Below, in pieces: positions 7,516-16,362 of a stretch of 64,000 bases of DNA. A program made the position numbers and the translations under genes. This DNA is from Anaeromyxobacter oryzae (GTDB lineage Bacteria > Myxococcota > Myxococcia > Myxococcales > Anaeromyxobacteraceae): assembly GCF_023169945.1 (NCBI RefSeq), contig NZ_AP025591.1, positions 4,584,481 through 4,648,480 of the forward strand, read 5' to 3'. The notes beneath the pieces were generated by a model that worked only from the letters and a program-made list of their open reading frames with translations, searched no databases and was not told the origin of the DNA. The first letter of the stretch is position 1, and every line of letters begins with the position of its first letter.

Positions 7516-8412
7516 CTACGGCTCGTGCTGCGCTGCGGAAGAGTCGCTCTTCAGGTGCGCAGCTCGCGCCGGGCGAGCGGTGTCCTCGGTGCCGATGTGC
7601 GCGTCGATCCAGGCCTGGATGTCCGCCATGACCTGCTGCTTTCCGACGTCGGCCAGCAGATCATGAAAGTGCCCTTCGTACAGCTTCAACGTTTTGTCCC
7701 TGGAGCCGGCCTTGTCGTAGAACTCCTTGCTGCCGCTCGGCTTCGTCACCTTGTCGGCGGTGCCATGCAGGATCAGGAGCGGCAGGGTGAACTGCCCGAA
7801 GCTCTTCTTGAGCAGCTGGTCGGCGCGCACCAGCTCGGCGACCGTCTCGCTCGGCTGCGACTCGTTGGCGATCAGCGGGTCGGCGTTCAGCGCCGCCACG
7901 ACCGCCGGGTCGCGCGAAAAGTCCTCATTCTTGAGCTTGAGCACGTGCGCGTGCGGCGCGACGTGGCTGACCCCTTTGAGGATCGCCAGCGCGACGTCCG
8001 GCGCCGGCACCTGGTACGCGAAGTCCTCACAGATGAGGCCCGCGATCTCGTCCTGGTGTTCCAGCGTGTAGCCGCAGGCGATCACGCCGCCGGCGCTGTG
8101 ACCGAGCAGGAACACCGGCAGGCCCGGCTCGCGCGCCTTGACCTTGTCGATGAACGTCGCGAGATCCGTCGTCCAGTCCGAGAACTTCTGGACGAAGAAG
8201 CGCTCGCCCTCGGACCTGCCACGGCCGCGATGATCCAGCGCGTGGACGGCGAGCCCGTTGGATGTGAACTGCTGGGCTGCCCATTCGTACAGGCCGCTGT
8301 GCGCGTTCAATCCATGGGAGATGACGACAACGGCGTGCGGCTTGCCCGCCGGCTGCCACTCGCGCGTGAAGATCTTGATGCCGCCGACGCCTCTGAAGCT
8401 TCCTTCCGTCAT
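7516..8412 (-). CDS. Monoacylglycerol-lipase-like alpha/beta hydrolase
   Basis: A 298-residue serine hydrolase of the hydrolase_4 / monoglyceride lipase group. SHGLNAHSG is the oxyanion region, GHSAGG (near residue 107) holds the nucleophile, LHGTADKVT the acid and GHFHDLL the histidine; DHRGRGRSEG is also diagnostic. No signal peptide is present, so it is cytoplasmic. It should cleave monoacylglycerols or similar esters; the true substrate is unknown. ATG at 8412 follows GAGGAG. The start is 38 bp after the esterase stop, so the two form an operon. Its C-terminal half is duplicated at 3000-3522. Confidence 0.88.
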   Translation of the reverse strand: MTEGSFRGVGGIKIFTREWQPAGKPHAVVVISHGLNAHSGLYEWAAQQFTSNGLAVHALDHRGRGRSEGERFFVQKFSDWTTDLATFIDKVKAREPGLPVFLLGHSAGGVIACGYTLEHQDEIAGLICEDFAYQVPAPDVALAILKGVSHVAPHAHVLKLKNEDFSRDPAVVAALNADPLIANESQPSETVAELVRADQLLKKSFGQFTLPLLILHGTADKVTKPSGSKEFYDKAGSRDKTLKLYEGHFHDLLADVGKQQVMADIQAWIDAHIGTEDTARPARAAHLKSDSSAAQHEP

Positions 8413-8450
8413 GCGCTATCTCCTCATCCAGACGCCGCGTGAGGTGGTGC

Positions 8451-9431
8451 TCAGTGGACTGCGAAGACCTTGCGCAGATAGTCCGAGGCCTGGTCCACGG
8501 CGCCGCGGACGGCGGGCGTCTCGGCGATCGGGTTGAGCAGCATGAAGTCGTGGATGGTGCCGTTGTAGCGGACCGACTCGACGGTCACACCCGCTGCCGC
8601 AAGCTTCCGCGCAAACGCCTCGCCCTCGTCGCGCAAGACGTCGTTCTCGTCGACGAGGAGCAACGTCTGAGGTAGCCCCTTGAGCTGCTCGGAGGTGGCG
8701 TTGATCGGCGAAGCATGGATGTCTGCGCGTTTCGTCACGTCGGGGAGATACTGATCCCAGAACCAGGCCATGGCCTTCTTCGTCAGCCACGGACCCTCGG
8801 CGAACTGGCTGTATGAGCCGGTCGACATCGAGGCGTCGGTCACCGGGTAGAAGAGCAGCTGCGCCCGGATCGCGGGGCCCTTGCGCTCCTTGGCGAGCAG
8901 CGCGACCGCGGCGGTCATGTTGCCGCCGACGCTATCGCCCGCGATCGCGATCCGGCTGGCGTCCGCGCCGAATTCCTCGGGATGCTGGGCCACGTACTTC
9001 AGGACCTCGTAGCTTTCCTCGACGGCCACCGGGTAACGGGCCTCGGGCGAGCGGTCGTAGTCGACGAACACCACGACGGCGTCTGCTCCCACGGTGAGCT
9101 CGCGGACCAAGCGGTCATGGGTGTCGCGGTCGCCGAGCACCCAGCCGCCTCCATGGGTGTAGATCACGGCCGGCAGGGCGCCTCCGGTCGCTGCAGGGCG
9201 GTACACGCGGATGTTGGTGCGGCCCTTCGGCCGGACTTTGAGGACGCGGTCTTCGACGCTCGCGGGCGCGAGCGTCACCTGCACGGACTTCTGAGCGTCG
9301 GCGAGCACGTCGCGGGCCGCGTCGGGTGAGAGCGTGTAGAGCGGCTTTGCGCCGGCGAGGCTGTCGATGAAGGCTTGCGTGCGTCGTTCGAGTTGCGCTG
9401 TGAGCGACGACGTAGCAGCTGATGCAGCCAT
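8451..9431 (-). CDS. HSL-family (alpha/beta hydrolase fold-3) esterase
   Basis: A 326-residue esterase of the hormone-sensitive-lipase (bacterial family IV) type. YTHGGGWVLGD carries the HGGG oxyanion motif, GDSVGGN holds the nucleophilic Ser, DENDVLRDEG the Asp, and TIHDFMLLN the His. The N-terminal 80 residues form the usual cap region. ATG at 9431 follows GAGGAGGAGG, a very strong ribosome site. It is first in the esterase-lipase-DoxX operon. A strong sigma-54 promoter lies 92 bp upstream of the ATG and the conserved 26-bp activator element about 390 bp upstream. Short-chain ester hydrolysis is the likely reaction. Confidence 0.9.
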   Translation of the reverse strand: MAASAATSSLTAQLERRTQAFIDSLAGAKPLYTLSPDAARDVLADAQKSVQVTLAPASVEDRVLKVRPKGRTNIRVYRPAATGGALPAVIYTHGGGWVLGDRDTHDRLVRELTVGADAVVVFVDYDRSPEARYPVAVEESYEVLKYVAQHPEEFGADASRIAIAGDSVGGNMTAAVALLAKERKGPAIRAQLLFYPVTDASMSTGSYSQFAEGPWLTKKAMAWFWDQYLPDVTKRADIHASPINATSEQLKGLPQTLLLVDENDVLRDEGEAFARKLAAAGVTVESVRYNGTIHDFMLLNPIAETPAVRGAVDQASDYLRKVFAVH

Positions 9432-9522
9432 GGGAACCTCCTCCTCAGGTAAATCACGCGCGATCGGATCACGACGTTCGGATGGATGGCACGCCTTGCC
9501 CCGAGCTTCACTGCGGCGAAGC

Positions 9523-9538
9523 TGCAAATGCAGGGCCA
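9523..9538 (-). promoter_or_regulatory. Sigma-54 promoter of the esterase operon
   Basis: Read on the minus strand: TGGCCCTGCATTTGCA, compared with consensus TGGCACG-N4-TTGCW. The invariant GG and GC are ten bases apart and the -12 box TTGCA is perfect. It ends 92 bp before the esterase ATG. Confidence 0.65.
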
Positions 9539-9821
9539 GAGTCGACGGACGTTCGCGACCGTCCCCGCCGGTCTGCTCCGCTTCCGCTCGCCAGCGTGCT
9601 CGTCTTCGCTCTCTCGCTCGGAGCGCACGCGGAATCCTGCTCGCGTCGACGGCAACCGCTCGCTCGACCCGTGCGAGCGTCGATCACCCAGGCAGCGCGG
9701 GTGAGTTGCACGCGTGCGGCTCGGCGTGGCAGCGCGTCTACCCGCCGTCTGCCGCGCGCATGCTCGCCCGGATGGCCCGCGTCGGCGCCCAAGTGCCGGG
9801 CCCCCCTCGCACCGCCGCCGT

Positions 9822-9847
9822 CGCGCCGAGAACTCGGCGTTTTCCGA
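9822..9847 (-). promoter_or_regulatory. Conserved activator element (site A)
   Basis: On the minus strand it reads TCGGAAAACGCC, then GAGTTCTCGGCGCG. The core GCCGAG-TT-CTCGGC is an inverted repeat with a 2-bp centre. It shares 18 or more positions with four other sites in the window and is about 283 bp upstream of the -24/-12 sequence. Flanking sequence for about 120 bp is also alike between this site and site B at 15279. The rest of the 9432-10072 gap holds no gene I can support. Confidence 0.7.
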
Positions 9848-10072
9848 AAGGCGGGCACAGGCGGGGCGGCCCGCGCACCTTCACGCGCATCGCGGGATGG
9901 CACTCGCTCGATGGATCGGCGACGTTGAGGCTCGCGCCGCCGCATCTACCCGACGAGCCCAGCACCGAGGCAGGTGGCCCACCCCCCTGCAACGGGTTTG
10001 GTGGCACGGGAGTCCACGTCGGAGGGACGATCCATCCGGGAGTGGAGAACCGCGCGCCTTCCCCCCTGGTCC

Positions 10073-10990
10073 TCACGGACGAACGCGGATGATCTGCTTC
10101 CCCGGGCGTCGCTCGGTCGCGTTGAAGGCGGCGACGGCATCGTCGAGGGGCGCGATGTTGCTGATGTTCGTCCGCAGTCGTCCGTCGCGTACCCGCTGGA
10201 CGATCTCACCCAGTTGGGCCCGATCGCACTCGACAACGAAGTCGATCGCGAGGCCGTCCGCCGGCCGCGCCTCGGACGGGCCGACGATGGACACCAGCCT
10301 TCCTCCGGCTCGAATCAGGCCCGCGGAACGCTTCCCGATAGCACCGCCGATGACATCGAAGACCAGATCGATTCCGCCGACGTCTTCGAGGACGTCGTTG
10401 TCGAGGTCGACGAACGCCTGCGCGCCGAAGTCGAGCGCCTTCTGACGGTCGGCGGCGCGTCCGGTGCCGATGACGTAGGCGCCGGCCTCGCGCGCGAGCT
10501 GCGTCACCATCGACCCGACCGCGCCGGCCGCGCCGTGCGCGAGGACGCTCTGCCCCGCCTGAAGGCGGCCGTGCTCGAACAGTCCCTGCCACGCGCTCAG
10601 GCCCGAGATCGGTAAGCTTGCACCGACCGTGAAGTCGACGTCGCCCGGCAGCGGCGCGAGGTTGCGTGCCTCGATGGCCACATATTCTGCCAGGGTGCCG
10701 TCGCGAGACCAGTCCGAGAGGCCGAACACCCGCTGCCCCACCGACAGCCCGGTCGTGCCATAGCCGAGGGCGGTTACCACTCCGGCCAGCTCGTGCCCAG
10801 GGATTGACGGCGTTCGGTCGCGGTCGAGGCGATCGGTCCAGGTCGAGGGCCACGCCAACTCAGTCGGGACGAATCCCGACGCGTAGATCTGAACGACGAC
10901 GTCGTTTATCGCCGCCTGCGGCTCGGGCCGCTCCACCAGCTTCATCCCGGCCGTTCCCTCGGCCTGGTCGGTCACCACGATCGCCTTCAT
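10073..10990 (-). CDS. NADPH:quinone-reductase-like MDR oxidoreductase
   Basis: A 305-residue zinc-independent medium-chain dehydrogenase/reductase. N-terminal GroES-like part with PEPQAAINDVVVQIYASGF and PGHELAGVV; Rossmann motif HGAAGAVGSMVTQLA near residue 150; later VFDVIGGAIGKRS. No catalytic or structural zinc cysteines are seen. Such enzymes reduce quinones or conjugated enals with NADPH. ATG at 10990 follows AAGGAGA; an upstream in-frame ATG at 11011 is less well placed. It is a tandem paralog of the gene at 11119 and is probably co-transcribed from upstream of 12036. Confidence 0.88.
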   Translation of the reverse strand: MKAIVVTDQAEGTAGMKLVERPEPQAAINDVVVQIYASGFVPTELAWPSTWTDRLDRDRTPSIPGHELAGVVTALGYGTTGLSVGQRVFGLSDWSRDGTLAEYVAIEARNLAPLPGDVDFTVGASLPISGLSAWQGLFEHGRLQAGQSVLAHGAAGAVGSMVTQLAREAGAYVIGTGRAADRQKALDFGAQAFVDLDNDVLEDVGGIDLVFDVIGGAIGKRSAGLIRAGGRLVSIVGPSEARPADGLAIDFVVECDRAQLGEIVQRVRDGRLRTNISNIAPLDDAVAAFNATERRPGKQIIRVRP

Positions 10991-11118
10991 GGGAATTGTC
11001 TCCTTGGTCATGTGTCACTTTGGTGGAAATGTCCGTTTGCCCCCGGCGGGGCCGATAGGACGCAGCCGGCCGATCTGGACGCGCCGGCCGGCCGCGCGCA
11101 TCGACGGGCGCGTGTCGC

Positions 11119-12036
11119 TCACGGACGAACGCGGATGATCGTCTTCCCGTTGTTCCGCCCGGTCGGATTGAAGGCGGCGACGGCATCGTCGAGGGTCGCG
11201 ATGTTGCCGATGTTCGTCCGCAGCCGTCCGTCCCGCACCCGCCGGATGATCTCACCCAGATGCGCGCGATCGGACACGACAACAAAGTCGATCGTCAAGC
11301 CGTCGGCGGGCCGTGCCTCGGTCGGGCCGGCGATGGTCACCAGCCTTCCCCCGGCTCGAATCAGGCGCGCGGACCGCGTCCGGATGTCGCCGCCGATGAC
11401 ATCGAAAACCAGATCGACTCCGCCGACCTCTTCGAGGACGTCGTTCTCGAGGTCGACGAACGCCTGGGCGCCGAAATCGAGCGCCTTCTGACGGTCGGCG
11501 GCGCGTCCGGTGCCGATGACATAGGCGCCGGCCTCTCGTGCGAGCTGCGTCACCATCGACCCGACCGCGCCGGCCGCGCCGTGCACGAGGACGCTTCTTC
11601 CCGCCTGAAGGCGGCCGTGCACGAACAGTCCCTGCCACGCGGTCAGGCCCGGCATCGCCACGCCCGCGCCCACCGTGAAGTCGACGTCGCCCGGCAGCGG
11701 CGCGAGGTTGCGTGCCTCGATGGCCACATATTCCGCCAGGGTGCCGCCGCGATACGAGTCGGAGAGGCCGAACACCCGCTGTCCTACCGACAGCCCCGTC
11801 GTGCCATAGCCGAGGGCGGTGACCACCCCGGCCAGTTCCTGACCGGGTATCGACGGCGTCCGGTCACGGCCGAGGCGATCGGTCCAGGTCGAGGGCCATG
11901 TCAGCTCACCCGAGGTGAATCCCGACGCATGAACCTGAACGACGACGTCGTTTATCGCTGCCTGCGGTTCGGGCTGCTCGACCAGCTTCATCCCGGCCGT
12001 TCCCGCGGCCTCGTCCGTCACCACGATCGCCTTCAT
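11119..12036 (-). CDS. NADPH:quinone-reductase-like MDR oxidoreductase (tandem paralog)
   Basis: A 305-residue MDR enzyme, clearly the sister of the gene at 10073: same length, same Rossmann segment HGAAGAVGSMVTQLAREAG, same ending IIRVRP. Like its sister it lacks zinc ligands. ATG at 12036 follows AAGGAGG. Divergence between the copies is moderate and spread across the protein, so the tandem duplication is old enough for specialisation. A 14-bp tandem repeat lies just upstream and the GAF-PAS sigma-54 activator gene lies 230 bp further upstream on the same strand. Confidence 0.88.
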   Translation of the reverse strand: MKAIVVTDEAAGTAGMKLVEQPEPQAAINDVVVQVHASGFTSGELTWPSTWTDRLGRDRTPSIPGQELAGVVTALGYGTTGLSVGQRVFGLSDSYRGGTLAEYVAIEARNLAPLPGDVDFTVGAGVAMPGLTAWQGLFVHGRLQAGRSVLVHGAAGAVGSMVTQLAREAGAYVIGTGRAADRQKALDFGAQAFVDLENDVLEEVGGVDLVFDVIGGDIRTRSARLIRAGGRLVTIAGPTEARPADGLTIDFVVVSDRAHLGEIIRRVRDGRLRTNIGNIATLDDAVAAFNPTGRNNGKTIIRVRP

Positions 12037-12051
12037 CGGTCGCCTCCTTGT

Positions 12052-12079
12052 GTCGAGTGCTCGCTGTCGAGTGCTCGCC
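12052..12079. repeat. Two tandem 14-bp repeats in the reductase leader
   Basis: GTCGAGTGCTCGCT followed directly by GTCGAGTGCTCGCC, about 15 bp before the start codon. Each unit contains the near-palindrome CGAGTGCTCG. It may be an operator overlapping the leader; no regulator can be assigned. Confidence 0.4.
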
Positions 12080-12268
12080 TCCACGACAGGATTTCGGAGA
12101 GCGCCTGGTGCCTGGCTACGAGCATGCGTCGGCGGTGGATTTCCTGATGAGCTCGCCCTTCACTGAGTAGCCCACCGTGCTTGCACTCCCATGTGCTGCA
12201 ATGTTGGCGATTGCCGAAGGTGAGCGCGCTGCGGCCACGCTGGCCCTTGAAGCCGACATCGCCAGTCC

Positions 12269-14767
12269 TCAGGACGTTTTGTACTTGTATTTGTCGATGT
12301 GAAGGGCCCGGATCCTCGAATCCAGCGTCTGCCGCGGAATTCCCAGCCGTACAGCAGCTCCAGCGGCCCCCGCGACCCGTCCCTTGCACGCCGCCAGCGC
12401 AGCCTCGATGAGCTCTCTTTCATTGGCGGCGAGCGTTCCCGTGATGGAGGCGGCGGGCGGGGACGCCTTGCTCGCCCCTCGCTTGAGCCAGGAGTCGTCC
12501 ACGACGAACGTGTCGGCGTCGCTCAGGATGACGGCACGCTCGACCACGTTCTGGAGCTCGCGGACGTTCCCTGGCCATGCGTAAGCGCGAAGCATCTCGA
12601 GCGTGTCCTCTTCGATACTCTTGATCCTCTTTCCCGCCTTCTTCGCGTAGCGCTCGATCATGTACTCGACGAGCAGCGGGATGTCGTCCGGACGCTCGCG
12701 CAGCGGAGGAATCTCGAGTGGGAACACGTTCAATCGAAAGAACAGATCCTCACGGAACGTTCCCGCCTGGACCGCGGCGCTCAGGTCGCGGTGCGTGGCC
12801 GCGAGGACGCGCACGTCGACGCTCACGGGGCGGCTGCTGCCAACACGCTCGAACTCTCGTTCCTGGAGCACGCGGAGCAGCGCGACCTGTGTCTCGGCTG
12901 GTAAGTCGCCGACCTCGTCCAGGAAGATCGTACCGCCGTCGGCCGCTTCGAACCGACCGACGCGACGCTGTAGCGCCCCCGTGAAGGCGCCCTTCTCGTG
13001 GCCGAACAGCTCGGAAGCGACCAGCGATGAAGGGATCGCCGCACAGTTCACTCGGATGAGCGCCCGGCTCGCGCGGCTCGAGCGCTTGTGAATGGCGCGA
13101 GCGATGAGTTCCTTCCCCGTTCCGGTCTCGCCGACGATGAGGACGGTCGAGTCCGTCGGCGCGACCTTCGCCAGCCGTGCGAGCACCCGGCGAAGTCCTT
13201 CGGACGAGCCGACAATCTCGTCGAACATATTCGAGTGGTCGATCTCGTCCCGCAGCGCGAGGTTCTCGATGCGAACCCTCTCCTCGGTCCGTCTGCGGTC
13301 CTCGATGTCGGTCGCCGTTGCATACCAGCGAAGAATCTCTCCGCTCTCGCTGCGAAGCGGGTGGTACCGAACGAGGAACCAGCGGTACTGCCCGTCCCTG
13401 CGGCGCGCGCGCAGCTCCGTTTCGAACGGCTCGCCGCGTGACAGGCCCATCTGACGTTCGTGCCAGGCCCTCTCCAGATCGTCAGGGTGGAAGATCTTCT
13501 CGTGGGAGCCCTCGGCTTTCACCTCATCGAGGTTCAGCCCGGTGTAAGCAAGCACGAACGCATTCACGTAGACGGTGCTCCCATCGGGCGCCAAGACGAG
13601 GATCGCCTGCGGGATGGCATCCGTTACCCGCCGGAGCTCCTCGTTGGCGGCCGCGAGCTCAGCCGTCCGCTCGGCCACCCTCAGTGTGGCAATTCCTGTT
13701 TCACCACCGCCGAGCGTCGGATGCGATGAAACGCGAAACGCGAGCGCCTGGGCCAGCTCCTGCTGGACGCGCGTCTCCCGCGTGATGTCGGTCGACACGC
13801 CCGTCACGCCGACCACGGCTCCGGCCGCATCGCGGAAGGGGTGTAGGTCGATCTGAAACAGCGTGCTCTCGCCGTTCCGCGGCACGCGCAGCTCGTCATG
13901 CGTCGCCTGGCCCGATTCCAGGACGCGGCGCTTCGCAGCCGCCATGCGAGCGGCGACTTCCGGTGGGAAGAGCTCGGCGTCCGTCTTCCCGGCGACCTCC
14001 TCGGACATGAAGCTCTGCGGGTTGTACATCCACCGATAACGCAGGTCGGCATCCTGCTGAAACACGACGATGTTCGAGTGGGCGATGCCCTGACGCAGCT
14101 CCTCCTTGAGGTAGGCGTTCTCCGTCTGGAGCTGCTGCAACATCCGGGAGACCCTCTCGAAGAGCCTGGCATTCTTGATGGCAGCCGAGGCCTGCGCAGC
14201 GAAGACGGCGATCTGCTCGAACTCGAGATCCGTCAGCGCTCGACGCGCGAACATCGCGAGGACGCCGAAGACCTCGTCGCCGAACGTGAGTGGATATCCA
14301 GCGAAGGCGGCGAGGCCCTCTCGCCGCACCCAGGCCTTGTCGGTGATCCTCGCATCCTCGAGCAGTGAGTTCGAGCACACCGCCTCGCGAGCCGCCGCGA
14401 TGGCGCCGACCTTGAGCACTCCCACCGGAATCCGGCCGTACATCCCGTCGAGGCGTTCCGACAGACCAGCGCTCGCGACGAGATGGAGGCATCGGCTGCG
14501 CTCCGGACACTGGGCGGCCAGGGCACAGTGCGTGCACATATCGCCCGCACCGATGAGCCAGATCCGCGCCAGCGCTGCCTCGAGGTCCTCGGTAAGGCCA
14601 CGCGTGATCTCCGACAGGACCGCGCGCAGATCGAGCGCCCCCGCCATTCGCAGAGTGACGCGGTCGAGCGTCCGCTGAAACTTATCCGTGGGTGTGACGC
14701 TCCCGCTGTGAGACGGGACGACGGGTACCACCGTCCGGAACTCGCTCCCGGTGTCGACGCCGTGCAT
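12269..14767 (-). CDS. Sigma-54-dependent activator with GAF-PAS-PAS sensor, AAA+ and Fis HTH
   Basis: An 832-residue cytoplasmic enhancer-binding protein. Order: GAF at about 45-205 with a Cys cluster (C78xxC81, C87, C93) that could bind metal or an Fe-S cluster; PAS at about 228-335; PAS at about 378-495; AAA+ at about 515-745 with GETGTGKE Walker A at 546, GAFTGA sigma-54 contact loop at 593, and GGTIFLDEVGD Walker B; Fis-type HTH at the C-terminus (RLGIPRQTLDSRIRAL). The second PAS has FHPDD and a following PAC motif. The ATG at 14767 is preceded by AGGAGAG. It is likely an activator of the UAS-linked genes here, because its recognition helix closely matches that of the regulator at 57131. 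Ligand unknown. Confidence 0.92.
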   Translation of the reverse strand: MHGVDTGSEFRTVVPVVPSHSGSVTPTDKFQRTLDRVTLRMAGALDLRAVLSEITRGLTEDLEAALARIWLIGAGDMCTHCALAAQCPERSRCLHLVASAGLSERLDGMYGRIPVGVLKVGAIAAAREAVCSNSLLEDARITDKAWVRREGLAAFAGYPLTFGDEVFGVLAMFARRALTDLEFEQIAVFAAQASAAIKNARLFERVSRMLQQLQTENAYLKEELRQGIAHSNIVVFQQDADLRYRWMYNPQSFMSEEVAGKTDAELFPPEVAARMAAAKRRVLESGQATHDELRVPRNGESTLFQIDLHPFRDAAGAVVGVTGVSTDITRETRVQQELAQALAFRVSSHPTLGGGETGIATLRVAERTAELAAANEELRRVTDAIPQAILVLAPDGSTVYVNAFVLAYTGLNLDEVKAEGSHEKIFHPDDLERAWHERQMGLSRGEPFETELRARRRDGQYRWFLVRYHPLRSESGEILRWYATATDIEDRRRTEERVRIENLALRDEIDHSNMFDEIVGSSEGLRRVLARLAKVAPTDSTVLIVGETGTGKELIARAIHKRSSRASRALIRVNCAAIPSSLVASELFGHEKGAFTGALQRRVGRFEAADGGTIFLDEVGDLPAETQVALLRVLQEREFERVGSSRPVSVDVRVLAATHRDLSAAVQAGTFREDLFFRLNVFPLEIPPLRERPDDIPLLVEYMIERYAKKAGKRIKSIEEDTLEMLRAYAWPGNVRELQNVVERAVILSDADTFVVDDSWLKRGASKASPPAASITGTLAANERELIEAALAACKGRVAGAAGAAVRLGIPRQTLDSRIRALHIDKYKYKTS

Positions 14768-15278
14768 GCGCCTCTCCTTTCGTCACGCCATCCGAAAGGG
14801 ACTTGAATTGACGCAGGAACATGACGAGCTGCGCGGAGCTCGAGAAGTCGATACGGCGACCGGAGGTGACGCGCTCCGCGCGACCCGCCAGCCGGGGCCG
14901 CTCGCCGTGACACGCACCGAGCACGACGAGCACCGCGCCGTCGAGTCGGAGCGAGCGGCGACGTCACGATGCGCGAGGGCGGCAGACGTGGGTCCCGGGA
15001 CCGATGGGACCGTTGCTCACGTCCTCTCCTCGCGCGCCGCATGCGTGGATCGTAGGCGCCGCGAGGCCGACGTTCCATCGAGCGAGCGTGGAGGATTCGT
15101 GACATTTGTGCGGAGAGCAACAAGAAGGGGTGGCGGCCCGCCCGCCCCGGAATTCAAGGCCGGAACGTGCGCGCGCTCGTGTACCTGCCGCTTGTGCTCG
15201 CTCGCCGCCCGATCGAGCGAGTGCCCATCGGGCGGGTCGCCGTCGAACGTGTGCGGGGCGCCCCGGCGTGCCCGCCTT

Positions 15279-15304
15279 TCGGAAAACGCCCACTTCTCGG
15301 CACG
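15279..15304 (+). promoter_or_regulatory. Conserved activator element (site B)
   Basis: Plus strand: TCGGAAAACGCC, then CACTTCTCGGCACG. It is the most degenerate of the five sites (CACTTC instead of GAGTTC) but shares a longer homology block of about 120 bp with site A, including CGAGCGAGTGCC upstream. It precedes the NmrA-like gene at 15566. The 14768-15565 gap contains no gene I can support beyond this element. Confidence 0.6.
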
Positions 15305-15408
15305 GCGAAGCAAGTGCGAGGCGTGTTGGTACGGGCCGCCGCTGGCGCCGCTCGCTTCAACGCGCCGGAAAACATCCCGTGCGATGGCTCAGCAGGCCTC
15401 GATCAGAG

Positions 15409-15424
15409 CGGCATGCGGCGTGCG
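15409..15424 (+). promoter_or_regulatory. Candidate sigma-54 promoter for the NmrA-cupin operon
   Basis: CGGCATGCGGCGTGCG: GG and GC are ten bases apart, as required, and it resembles the better promoter before the VOC gene (GGGCATGCCGCTTGCT). It lies 104 bp after site B. The -12 box is imperfect. Confidence 0.4.
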
Positions 15425-15565
15425 TATGCGAGATCGGGAGCAGGCGGGGAGGTTACACGGACGCTCCGCTCGTCGTGTGAGCCGTTCTCGAATCATCGAG
15501 GAGATGCATCGCAGTGTGAGCTTCTACTAGTACGGAGTGTGCGGGCCACAAACCAGGAGATAGGT

Positions 15566-16333
15566 ATGAAGATCGTGGTCATCGGCGGCACCGGATTGAT
15601 CGGGTCCAAGACCGTCGCGGTTCTGCGACAGCGCGCGCAGGAGGTCGTCGCCGCCGCGCCCGATACCGGCGTCAACACCATCACCGGCGCGGGCCTCGAA
15701 GAGGTCATGGGCGGCACGCACGTGGTGATCGACGTCGCCAATTCGCCCTCATTTGAAGACAAGGCGGTGTTGAACTTCTTCGAGGCCTCCGGCCGCAACC
15801 TGCTCGCCGCGGAGGCCGCAGCCGGCGTCAAGCACCATGTCACGCTATCGATCGTGGGCGATGATCGGTCGCCCGACATTGGCTATTTCCGCGCCAAGGT
15901 CGCCCAAGAGAGACTGGTCGAGACCTCCGGTATCCCGTTCACCATCATCCGCTCGACCCAGTTCTTTGAATTCCTCCGCGCCATCGCCGATTCAAGCGCC
16001 GATTCAAGCGCGGATGGGAACATGGTCAGGATTTCGCCGAGCCTGTTCCAGCCCATCGCAGCGGACGACGTCGCTGCCATGGTCGCCGAGGTGGCACTGG
16101 CGGCGCCGCGAAACCGCATCATCGAGATCGCTGGCCCTGAACGAGCACCGTTCAACGAAATCGTCGCCCGGTATCTCAAGGCGGTCGGCGACCCGCGTGT
16201 CGTCGTGAGTGACCCCGACGCCCGATACTACGGCGGCCGGATCGAGGAGCGCTCGCTCGTGCCATTGGGCGAAGCGCGGCTCGGCCGCATCGGTGTCGAC
16301 GAATGGCTCCGCCGCTCCCAGGCAACAGCCTGA
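15566..16333 (+). CDS. NmrA-like NAD(P)-binding atypical SDR
   Basis: A 255-residue Rossmann-fold protein. N-terminal GGTGLIGSKTVAVL is the GxxGxxG dinucleotide motif of atypical/extended SDRs. The middle has HHVTLSIVGDD, YFRAKVAQERL and SGIPFTIIRSTQFFEF, all typical of NmrA/TMR-like reductases. The internal Ala-Asp-Ser repeat (IADSSADSSAD) is a small local duplication. ATG at 15566 follows CAGGAGATAG. The cupin follows after 29 bp, so the two form an operon. It probably binds NADP(H) as a reductase or redox sensor; the substrate is unknown. Confidence 0.85.
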   Translation: MKIVVIGGTGLIGSKTVAVLRQRAQEVVAAAPDTGVNTITGAGLEEVMGGTHVVIDVANSPSFEDKAVLNFFEASGRNLLAAEAAAGVKHHVTLSIVGDDRSPDIGYFRAKVAQERLVETSGIPFTIIRSTQFFEFLRAIADSSADSSADGNMVRISPSLFQPIAADDVAAMVAEVALAAPRNRIIEIAGPERAPFNEIVARYLKAVGDPRVVVSDPDARYYGGRIEERSLVPLGEARLGRIGVDEWLRRSQATA

Positions 16334-16362
16334 TCCTGCTCGACGGAAGGAGAGGTCTTCAA

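Noticed and set aside
9896..9915. TGGCACTCGCTCGATGG near site A on the plus strand
   Set aside because: The -24 box fits but GC is missing at the -12 position and it points away from the esterase gene.
12200..12225. Half-match to the activator element (CGGCAATCGCC) before the reductase pair
   Set aside because: The second half (GAGTTCTCGGC) is absent and no -24/-12 sequence follows with GG and GC correctly spaced.
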